Assembly: GCA_016875255.1 (NCBI GenBank)
Contig: VGRU01000025.1
Span: 1-26,722 of the forward strand
Direction of reading: 5' to 3'
Origin: Deltaproteobacteria bacterium
Lineage (GTDB): Bacteria; Desulfobacterota; BSN033; UBA1163
Length of the DNA stretch: 26,722 nt
The notes beneath the pieces are model-generated. The model saw only the letters and a program-made list of their open reading frames with translations. It was not told where the DNA came from and ran no database searches. Positions 1 to 6,384 of this stretch are shown piece after piece. The translations under genes and the position numbers were made by a program. Every line of letters begins with the position of its first letter. Position 1 is the first letter of the stretch.

Positions 1-414
1 TTTGGCCTTCGCCTGATAGCTATTCGAGAGGATGAACAGGCAGCAGAAACCTTAGGAATCAATACCACAAAGGATAAGATCATCGCCTTTGCCCTCAGCG
101 CCTTCATCGTTGGATTGGGGGGAGCGATCCACTGTACCTATCAAAACTATATTGATCCAAACTATGCATTCAATATTCAGCTCACCCTCACCCCCATTGT
201 GATGTCCCTCTTCGGAGGTGTGGGAACGGTTTTTGGTCCGATCATCGGAGCAACCCTCTTTACTTTTATCCATGAAATCCTCTGGGCTGAGTTGACCATT
301 CTCTATATGGCGATCTTTGGAGGTATCCTGATCACATTAATCCTATTCTTTCCCCAGGGCCTTTTGGGTTGGATGAAGGAGAAAGGAGTTCTTCCAAAGA
401 TCAGGAAGATATGA
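1..414 (+). CDS. livM: Branched-chain amino acid ABC transporter permease LivM, C-terminal part
   Basis: The reading frame is open from the first base of the window to a TGA at 412-414, leaving 137 residues of a longer protein whose start lies upstream. It opens with a segment containing AIREDEQAAETLGIN, the cytoplasmic loop typical of LivM permeases that contacts the ATPase subunits. Hydrophobic helices follow, with the GGVGTVFGPIIGA stretch and a short basic tail ending GWMKEKGVLPKIRKI. LivM is one of two inner-membrane permeases of the high-affinity Leu/Ile/Val transporter. The two matching ATPase genes, livG and livF, lie downstream on the same strand, which supports the call. The 286-base gap to livG is wider than usual for this operon and is mostly filled by a hairpin repeat. 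Family assignment is confident; substrate specificity is inferred, since Liv systems also carry amides and other amino acids. Confidence 0.93.
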   Translation, partial: FGLRLIAIREDEQAAETLGINTTKDKIIAFALSAFIVGLGGAIHCTYQNYIDPNYAFNIQLTLTPIVMSLFGGVGTVFGPIIGATLFTFIHEILWAELTILYMAIFGGILITLILFFPQGLLGWMKEKGVLPKIRKI

Positions 415-471
415 CCACCCCTTAGGGGAGTTGAATACGATCCATATGATGGGGAATGAATACAAAAACTT

Positions 472-664
472 TTCAGTTATCAAAGGGGTGGAAATTCGAA
501 TATCGAAGCACTAAACTCGAAACAAATACGAATTCCCAATTTTCGAAAAATAACTACTATAAGAACAGATTTGGGTCATTTGAAATTAGTATTTTAGTCA
601 TTGTTTCGGATTGGTCCTAAAAGGACGCTTCGCCCGACATTCAAATTTCGGATTTCAATGCAAA
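472..664. repeat. Hairpin repeat family A, copy 1, between livM and livG
   Basis: This AT-rich stretch has opposing arms. The left arm carries gaaattcgaatatcgaag and cgaaacaaatacgaatt; the right arm carries attgtttcgga and acgcttcgcccgacattc followed by aaatttcggatttc. Its core at 601-635 recurs, inverted and with few mismatches, at 21859-21893 between the thiolase and crotonase genes. No open frame of note crosses it. The rest of the 415-700 gap shows nothing else recognisable apart from a GAGGTGG ribosome-binding site (687-693) before livG. Confidence 0.75.
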
Positions 665-700
665 TGTTGGTAGGACGAGAGTAAGAGGTGGAAAAATAGA

Positions 701-1411
701 ATGTCCGATGAACCACTATTAAGAATAAATGATGTGGTGAAGAAATTTGGCGAGGTGGCCGCACTGGACCACTGTTCTTTCGATATCGAGCAAGGTTCGA
801 TGACCGGCCTGATCGGTCCGAACGGCGCAGGCAAGACGACCCTCTTCAACCTCATCACCGGAGTCCTTCAGCCCGATTCTGGGCATGTCTTTTTTAAAGG
901 CGAAGAGATCACGGGCAAAAAGCCTTATGAGATTGCCCGGAGGGGAATTGGCAGAACCTATCAGATCATCCGGATCTTTCCCAAGATGACTCTTGTTGAA
1001 AATCTCATTGTCGTGGGAAAAGGAAGGGAACGAAAGGTTCTGGAGAAGGCCATGGAACTGCTACAGCTGGTCAGGCTTGTGGAAAAGAAGGACGACTATG
1101 CCTCTGATCTCTCCTTTGGCCAGCAAAAGCTCCTATCCCTGGCGCAGGTCCTGATGTTTGACGCAGAGCTCATCCTCCTCGATGAACCTGCTGCAGGTAT
1201 CAATCCCACGCTCCAGAATGAATTGATGGCATTGATCCACCGGCTCAATGAAGGAGGAAAGACCTTCATCATTGTCGAACATGACATGAGCGTGATCATG
1301 AACCACTGTCAGAATGCCATTGCTCTCAACTACGGTCAAAAGATTGCAGAGGGAAGTTGCAATTTGATCCAGCAGGACGAAAGACTGCTGGAACACTATT
1401 TCGGAAGATGA
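701..1411 (+). CDS. livG: Branched-chain amino acid ABC transporter ATP-binding protein LivG
   Basis: The 236-residue protein is an ABC ATPase with Walker A GPNGAGKT at residues 39-46, a signature loop LSFGQQK at 136-142 (Phe replaces the usual second-position Gly), Walker B ILLDEP near 157-162 and the switch histidine in IVEHDM at about 193. The segment GIGRTYQIIRIFPKMTLVEN is characteristic of LivG rather than LivF. It would hydrolyse ATP on the cytoplasmic face to drive uptake through the LivH/LivM pore. The ATG at 701 is preceded by GAGGTGG at 687-693. It lies between livM and livF, but both flanking gaps are occupied by repeats, so transcriptional linkage is inferred from order and strand only. 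At 236 residues it is slightly shorter than the ~255 of the E. coli protein. Confidence 0.94.
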   Translation: MSDEPLLRINDVVKKFGEVAALDHCSFDIEQGSMTGLIGPNGAGKTTLFNLITGVLQPDSGHVFFKGEEITGKKPYEIARRGIGRTYQIIRIFPKMTLVENLIVVGKGRERKVLEKAMELLQLVRLVEKKDDYASDLSFGQQKLLSLAQVLMFDAELILLDEPAAGINPTLQNELMALIHRLNEGGKTFIIVEHDMSVIMNHCQNAIALNYGQKIAEGSCNLIQQDERLLEHYFGR

Positions 1412-1440
1412 TCAAATATCTTCCCTCTCCCTCGAGAGAC

Positions 1441-1660
1441 TGTGTCGTAATACGAAAAAACCGCCCTTTAGAAAAGGGGGAGGGGCGGTCAGGAGAAAAA
1501 GATTTAGAGCGGTAACCTTTATTCGTTCGCATGCAGGCGTATCAATCGTATGAAAACATTTCATTTTATGGAAGTGACGATTCCCTATCATTTAAAACAC
1601 CCGCATTCTAAATCTTTTGAGCTTGACTGTCTCTCCCCCTTTTCTTACGATTACGACACA
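1441..1660. repeat. Long interrupted inverted-repeat element between livG and livF
   Basis: Three nested pairs of exact inverted segments share one centre. 1441-1451 (tgtgtcgtaat) pairs with 1650-1660; 1470-1482 (agaaaagggggag) pairs with 1633-1645; 1497-1507 (aaaagatttag) pairs with 1608-1618. The central ~100 bases are unpaired and have no convincing open frame. The nested geometry suggests a small non-autonomous mobile element or a large RNA hairpin placed inside the transporter operon. No target duplication is obvious. Confidence 0.7.
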
Positions 1661-1698
1661 ACCTCCGATGGGAGAGGTCGGTACGACTCGAAACCGAG

Positions 1699-2436
1699 GT
1701 GAGGGTGAGGGTGGAAAAAAAAGGAGATAAAATTTTAGTAATCGACGGTCTTGTCGCTGGCTACGGGAAGATGGAGATCCTTCACGGTATCTCCCTGTCA
1801 GTAGTCAGGGGTGAAATCATCGGTCTGATCGGACCCAATGGAGCTGGAAAATCAACCGTCCTCAAGGCAGCTGCAGGCCTTCTAAAAGTAACTTCAGGAA
1901 AAGTGGCCTTTATGGGTGAAGAGGTGACCAATCTTCCTCCCTATCAGATGGTGGAGAAAGGAATGGCCTTCAATCCACAGGGAAGGGTTGTCTTTCCGGA
2001 TATGACCGTTCAGGAACACCTCGACATGGGGGCCTGGACGATCAAGGATCGAACCGAGAAAGAGAAATCTTTTGAACGGGTCTATCAACTCTTTCCCTGG
2101 TTGATGGAAAGGAAGAAGAGAAAGGCTTCACAGATGAGCGGAGGAGAGCAGCAGATGCTTTCGCTGGCAAGGGCAATGATGATCCAGCCCAAAGTCTTAC
2201 TGCTCGACGAACCCTCTCTCGGACTTTCGCCCAAATGGGTCAAGACGGTGTTTGAGAAAATTGTTGAGATTAAAAAAACTGGACTTCCCTGCCTCATCGT
2301 GGAGCAGAAGGCTGCTATGGTCTTGGGATATTCCGATTATGGTTATGTCCTGGAAATGGGAAATAATCGTTTTGAAGGAAAGGGAAAAGACCTTCTTGAA
2401 AACCCCGACGTCCGCCGCCTCTACCTCGGCGGGTAA
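1699..2436 (+). CDS. livF: Branched-chain amino acid ABC transporter ATP-binding protein LivF
   Basis: An ABC ATPase with Walker A GPNGAGKST (residues 45-53 counted from the GTG at 1699), the FNPQGRVVFPDMTVQEHLDMG segment typical of LivF, signature SGGEQ at 147-151, Walker B VLLLDEP at 166-172, and VEQKA where many ABC proteins have the switch histidine. LivF proteins usually carry VEQNA here, so this supports LivF over LivG. It pairs with LivG to power amino acid import. The start is uncertain: GTG codons at 1699, 1705 and 1711 lack an upstream Shine-Dalgarno, while AGGAG at 1722-1726 is spaced 5 bases from an in-frame ATT at 1732. Homology to the usual N-terminus (M-L-x-V) also fits a start near 1732. 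The long inverted repeat ends 40-70 bases upstream and may have replaced the original start region. Confidence 0.93.
   Translation: MRVRVEKKGDKILVIDGLVAGYGKMEILHGISLSVVRGEIIGLIGPNGAGKSTVLKAAAGLLKVTSGKVAFMGEEVTNLPPYQMVEKGMAFNPQGRVVFPDMTVQEHLDMGAWTIKDRTEKEKSFERVYQLFPWLMERKKRKASQMSGGEQQMLSLARAMMIQPKVLLLDEPSLGLSPKWVKTVFEKIVEIKKTGLPCLIVEQKAAMVLGYSDYGYVLEMGNNRFEGKGKDLLENPDVRRLYLGG
1722..1734 (+). promoter_or_regulatory. Shine-Dalgarno suggesting an ATT start for livF
   Basis: AGGAG at 1722-1726 lies inside the longer reading frame and sits 5 bases before ATT at 1732-1734. No other good ribosome-binding site precedes any in-frame ATG, GTG or TTG near the N-terminus. ATT initiation is rare but known (for example infC). 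The alternative is weak initiation at GTG 1711. Confidence 0.4.
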
Positions 2437-2539
2437 TTTGTTAAACCAACGGTGGCTGTAAACCATCCCAAGGTGAAGAGGGGACTGCGTGCCCACAATT
2501 ATATTTGATTTAAACGCAAAATTTTGCTAAAAGGAACTT

Positions 2540-3892
2540 ATGGAACCAAAGAAGATACTGGTGGTAGACGATGAGGCTCCTCTGCGGGACATCCTCCAGA
2601 GGGGGTTGATCCAAATGGGCGAATTCTCGGTCGAGGTGGCTCAAAACGGTCAGGAGGCCATTGATAAGATCGAAAAGGATATTTTCGACCTCATTCTAAC
2701 CGATCTGATGATGCCTGAGATGGATGGCATGGAACTCCTCAAAATAGTCAAAGTCACCAGGCCGGAGATGCCAGTCATCATGATGACCGCCTATGGGTCG
2801 ATCGATACCGCTGTGGAGGCGATGAAGACCGGGGCCAATGATTACATCACCAAGCCCGTGGACCTCAGAGATCTCCTCCTCCGTATCTCCAAAGTCCTCG
2901 AGGAAAATCGCCTTGTCCAGGAAAACCGCCTCCTGAGAATGGAGTTGAGAAAAAAGTTCCAGTTCTCCAACATCATCGGTAAAAGCCGGAAGATGCAGGA
3001 GATCTTTTCCCTCATCGAAAAGGTGAGTTCGAGCAACAGCACGGTCATCATTTACGGAGGAAGCGGAACCGGAAAAGAACTCGTGGCCAAGGCCATCCAT
3101 TATAACAGCCCGAAGGCGGACCACCCATTCCTCCCTTTCAACTGTAGCGCCATTCCTGAAACACTGGTGGAAAGCGAACTGTTTGGCCATACTAAAGGCG
3201 CCTTCACCGGCGCCATCCAAACCAAGAAAGGATTGTTTGAGGAGGCCAATGGCGGGACGCTCTTCCTCGACGAAATCGCCACAGTCCTTCCCTCCGTTCA
3301 AGTGAAACTTCTCCGGGTCCTTCAGGAGAAGGAGGTCATGAAGATAGGAAGCACCGAGCGAATCAAGATCGATGTCCGGATGATTGCGGCGACGAACGAA
3401 GATCTTGAATCCAATATGAAGAATGGGAAATTCAGAGAGGACCTCTTTTACCGACTCCATGTCTTTCCCATCGTCCTTCCAGACCTGAGGGAGAGACGTG
3501 AGGATATCCCTCTCCTGGCTTATCACTTCTTAGACCACTCATCAAAAGAGGCTAAAAAAGAGATCAAAGGAATATCCAAAGAGGCGATGAATCTCCTTCT
3601 CGAATATTCCTGGCCGGGCAATGTGAGGGAGCTGGAGAACGCCATTGAACGGGCGGTCATCATGGCGGATGGAGAATTTATAGCCCCTCACGATCTTCCG
3701 AGAGATTTGACGGAAGGATTCTCCTTCCTGATTAGAAAAGGGGCAAAGGACCGAAAATCCCTCGATGAAATCAAGGCCGAATATATTACGCAGATCTTGA
3801 AGGAGACCCATGGAAATAAGAAAACAGCGGCTGAAATACTAAAGGTCAATCCCAGAACGCTCTACCGATTCGAAAAGAAAAGTTCCTCCTGA
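2540..3892 (+). CDS. NtrC-family sigma-54-dependent response regulator
   Basis: A 450-residue protein with the classic three domains. The receiver (1-120) has the acidic pair D10/D11, phospho-acceptor D55 in LILTDLMMPEMDG, T83 and K105. The central AAA+ domain (about 143-375) has Walker A GGSGTGKE at 173-180, the sigma-54-contacting GAFTGA loop at 220-225 and Walker B GGTLFLDE at 238-245. The C-terminal Fis-type helix-turn-helix is at about 415-447 (GNKKTAAEILKVNPRTLYRF). It should activate RNA polymerase-sigma-54 after phosphorylation by a histidine kinase. No kinase gene is nearby, so it is an orphan here and its target is unknown. Two small departures from consensus are Gly for Glu in the Walker A GESGTGKE, and DEIATVLPSVQ in place of the common DEIGEMSLDLQ. 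It may be co-transcribed with the TPR lipoprotein 73 bases downstream. Confidence 0.93.
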   Translation: MEPKKILVVDDEAPLRDILQRGLIQMGEFSVEVAQNGQEAIDKIEKDIFDLILTDLMMPEMDGMELLKIVKVTRPEMPVIMMTAYGSIDTAVEAMKTGANDYITKPVDLRDLLLRISKVLEENRLVQENRLLRMELRKKFQFSNIIGKSRKMQEIFSLIEKVSSSNSTVIIYGGSGTGKELVAKAIHYNSPKADHPFLPFNCSAIPETLVESELFGHTKGAFTGAIQTKKGLFEEANGGTLFLDEIATVLPSVQVKLLRVLQEKEVMKIGSTERIKIDVRMIAATNEDLESNMKNGKFREDLFYRLHVFPIVLPDLRERREDIPLLAYHFLDHSSKEAKKEIKGISKEAMNLLLEYSWPGNVRELENAIERAVIMADGEFIAPHDLPRDLTEGFSFLIRKGAKDRKSLDEIKAEYITQILKETHGNKKTAAEILKVNPRTLYRFEKKSSS

Positions 3893-3900
3893 GATCTCGA

Positions 3901-3928
3901 CCTTACTCCAGTTTCCTTACTCCAGTTT
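3901..3928 (+). repeat. Exact 14-bp tandem duplication
   Basis: The unit ccttactccagttt is present twice back to back (3901-3914 and 3915-3928) in the short gap between the response regulator and the TPR gene. No function is evident. Confidence 0.8.
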
Positions 3929-3965
3929 CGTTGACTACGTGAACAAACAATGTTATTAAATAGTT

Positions 3966-5720
3966 ATGAAACAGGGTATAGCAAGGTCGTTATCCATCCT
4001 GCTCTCTATCGTCCTTCTTACTTCATGCGCAAGCGCCCAGAAAGCTAACCCACCAGCAAATCAAACCGTTTCCTCACCTCCGGTTAAAGAAACTCTTCAG
4101 AACAGGCTGACTCCTCCAAAACCGCGGGCTTATTATCACTTCCTTCTCTCCCAGTTAAAACTGAGGGAGGGGAAACTCGACGAGGCCATCATAGACCTGA
4201 AAGAGGCCATCGCTCAGGATGGAAAAGAACCTTCACTCCGTGTGGACCTTGCCTCACTCTATATCTATAAGGGGCTGATGAATGAAGCGATTGAGGAGTG
4301 TCAGGCGGCAATTCGTGTGGACCCTCTTCACCTGACCGCCCATCTCCTCTTAGGCGGAATCTATTCATCGTTAAAGAAGAATCAGCTTGCCATCGACGCT
4401 TATAAGAAAGCGATTGAGCTTTCACCCCGCCATCGCGAAAGCTATCTCTATCTCAGCTCTCTCTATGCGGAGAACCGGGAATATGAGAAAGCGATTGATC
4501 TGCTCCAGCAGTTTCTCAAGATCGAACCTAACTCTGCCATGGCCTTCTATTCCCTCGGAAGGATCTATGCCGAGACAAAATCTTATGACAAGGCAGAGGA
4601 ATATCTTTTAAAGGCTCTCGCCATCGAGCCCAATCAGATTTCTGCTCTGATGGACTTAGGAATTGTCTATGAGATCCGGAACGAGCCCCATAAAGCATCA
4701 GAGGTTTATCAAAAGATACTCACCCTTCATCCGGACCACAAACAGGCAAGGAACCGATTGGGACAGACCTATATCAAAGAGAAAAAATTGGATGAGGCGC
4801 TGGCCCAGTTCCAGGAACTCCAGAAATCGGGCTCCGGCGATCCCACCCTCCGGACGAAGATCGGCCTCATCTATCTTGAACAGGGAAAGCTGGATCAGGC
4901 CATCCTCGAATTCAACTTTGTCCTTGGCGCCAATCCAAAAGATGACCGGGTCAGGTATTATCTGGGAGCGGCCTATGTGGAAAAAGGGGCGATCGATCTG
5001 GCCATATCTGAATTCAAAAAGATTCCCGTTGAATCGGATCTCTTCTCGGATTCCCGCAGGAGCATTGTTTTGGCGTTAAGCAAACAGAAAAAAATAGAAG
5101 AAGCCATTCAAATCATGGAGGAATCGATTAAGGCCAAACCCAAGGAGGTAGACCTCTATCTCATTCTTGCCGCCCTTTTCGAGAAAGAGGAGATGCTGCC
5201 AAGAGCCCTTGAAACTCTCCAGAAAGGCCTATCCCAAAGCCAAGAGAACGTTGACCTCCTTTATCAGCTCGGTGCACTCTACGATAAAATGGGAGACTTT
5301 GAAAAGATGGTCTCCCAGATGAAAGAAATCATCCGGCTCGATCCCAATCACGCCGACGCCTTGAACTATTTAGGGTACTCCTACACCGAGAAAGAGATCC
5401 ACCTCCAGGAAGCCCTCCAGTTGATTCAAAAGGCGATGGGCTTGAAACCCAATATGGGCTACATCACCGACAGCCTGGGTTGGGCCTATTTTAAACTCGG
5501 GGATTATGAGCGGGCAGTGAAAGAGCTCGAAAAGGCAAACCAGTTGACCCCAAATGATCCGGTGATCACCGAGCACCTAGGAGATGGTTATTTAAAACTG
5601 AACCAGAATGATAAAGCCGTCAAGCTCTACGAGAAGGCTCTCACCTTGAACCCAAAACCCGATCAGGCGGAAAAACTGAAGAAAAAGATTGAAGAACTGA
5701 AAGGGAAGCAATCTAAATAA
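3966..5720 (+). CDS. Tetratricopeptide-repeat lipoprotein
   Basis: A 584-residue protein beginning with a lipoprotein signal peptide: basic MKQGIAR, a hydrophobic stretch and the lipobox LTSC with lipidated Cys21. A proline-rich linker follows (about 25-52), then from about residue 53 to the end roughly a dozen or more consecutive TPR units, for example KLDEAIIDLKEAIAQDGKEP, NQLAIDAYKKAIELSPRHRE and EKAIDLLQQFLKIEPNSAMA. TPR solenoids are protein-interaction scaffolds, so the likely role is an envelope-anchored adaptor in assembly or secretion. The exact partner cannot be read from sequence. It follows an NtrC-type regulator on the same strand with a 73-base gap. No strong ribosome-binding site precedes the ATG at 3966. 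The C-terminus is a short lysine-rich tail. No catalytic domain was seen. Confidence 0.88.
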   Translation: MKQGIARSLSILLSIVLLTSCASAQKANPPANQTVSSPPVKETLQNRLTPPKPRAYYHFLLSQLKLREGKLDEAIIDLKEAIAQDGKEPSLRVDLASLYIYKGLMNEAIEECQAAIRVDPLHLTAHLLLGGIYSSLKKNQLAIDAYKKAIELSPRHRESYLYLSSLYAENREYEKAIDLLQQFLKIEPNSAMAFYSLGRIYAETKSYDKAEEYLLKALAIEPNQISALMDLGIVYEIRNEPHKASEVYQKILTLHPDHKQARNRLGQTYIKEKKLDEALAQFQELQKSGSGDPTLRTKIGLIYLEQGKLDQAILEFNFVLGANPKDDRVRYYLGAAYVEKGAIDLAISEFKKIPVESDLFSDSRRSIVLALSKQKKIEEAIQIMEESIKAKPKEVDLYLILAALFEKEEMLPRALETLQKGLSQSQENVDLLYQLGALYDKMGDFEKMVSQMKEIIRLDPNHADALNYLGYSYTEKEIHLQEALQLIQKAMGLKPNMGYITDSLGWAYFKLGDYERAVKELEKANQLTPNDPVITEHLGDGYLKLNQNDKAVKLYEKALTLNPKPDQAEKLKKKIEELKGKQSK

Positions 5721-5722
5721 AT

Positions 5723-5839
5723 GCCAAATGTCTAAGTTCAAATTTCAAAGGAAATCCAAATTTAAATAATCAAACGAACCCAATTAATATTTAGTTATTT
5801 GTGCATTACTTTGACATTTGAATTTTGATATTTGAACTT
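5723..5839. repeat. Hairpin repeat family B, copy 1, between convergent genes
   Basis: Opposing arms built from words such as caaatgtc, aagttcaaa and their complements. The segment 5734-5749 (aagttcaaatttcaaa) pairs with 5824-5839 at 15 of 16 positions. The element fills the gap between the 3' ends of the TPR gene (+) and the MoaD-like gene (-), where a hairpin could act as a bidirectional transcription stop. A related copy lies at 18693-18848. Confidence 0.7.
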
Positions 5840-5849
5840 GTTCCGTCTG

Positions 5850-6089
5850 TTAGCCTCCTGCTACAGGAGGAAAGATGGAGAGGACATCCCCTTCTTTTAA
5901 AACTTGCTCTTTTTTCCCGTGGATGCCGTTGATCAGAATGATCTTGGGCATCTCTCCGGGAATGTTAAGCCGGTCCAAAATATCTTGAACTCGTGTCGAG
6001 CCATCGATCTCCAACTTGCAGGAAAATTTTCCGCTTCCCTTTGGAAGATAATCTCTAAGAGTCGCAAATAATTTTACTTCAATTTCCAT
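5850..6089 (-). CDS. MoaD/ThiS-family sulfur carrier protein
   Basis: A 79-residue protein with the beta-grasp pattern of MoaD: it starts MEIEVKLFATLRDYLPKG, has a middle STRVQDILDRL helix and NGIHGKKEQVLKEGDVLSIFPPVAGG at the end. The C-terminal Gly-Gly is the site that is adenylated and thiocarboxylated in this family, so the protein likely donates sulfur in molybdopterin, tungstopterin or a related cofactor pathway. It could alternatively be an archaeal-type ubiquitin-like modifier. A possible ribosome-binding site (AGGAGA in the reverse complement) precedes the ATG at 6089. No moaE, moeB or aldehyde oxidoreductase gene is adjacent, so it stands alone between two unrelated plus-strand genes. 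Family call is firm; the specific pathway is not. Confidence 0.88.
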   Translation of the reverse strand: MEIEVKLFATLRDYLPKGSGKFSCKLEIDGSTRVQDILDRLNIPGEMPKIILINGIHGKKEQVLKEGDVLSIFPPVAGG

Positions 6090-6384
6090 CGAATTAGTTT
6101 CTCCTCTTTACTTTTTCTAATTATATTCAAAATCTACTCCCCTCGCAAGGGGAAATAGTTAAACATCCATCTAAGGATTATCATGGCCTCCCAAAAACCT
6201 CGTCCTCTTCTTTTTCTGGGTGGGGAGCATATGGTAAAAATATCATATTCAAAGATGGGTTCTTGTCAAGAAATTAATGACATATGAAGATGTGACCCCA
6301 TCGCCCCATTGACTATCTACGCTTTTAGGACAATAATGCCGTTTAAGACCAGCTTTCATTTCGGGGTGGAAGGGAGGTTGACAC
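6090..6384. other. Intergenic region between moaD-like and acylase genes
   Basis: This 295-base gap separates divergent genes and should carry both of their promoters, but no convincing -35/-10 pair was found. A small palindrome ttcttgtcaagaa lies at 6260-6272. The acylase ribosome-binding site AGGGAGG is at about 6371-6377. Nothing else recognisable is present. Confidence 0.5.

Noticed and set aside
2696..3526. Long minus-strand open frame (276 codons) opposite the response regulator
   Set aside because: It mirrors the AAA+ region of a clearly real gene and shows no family motif; a shadow of codon bias.
6260..6272. Palindrome ttcttgtcaagaa as an operator for the acylase gene
   Set aside because: Only a 5-bp half site, no second copy and no nearby regulator; could be chance.
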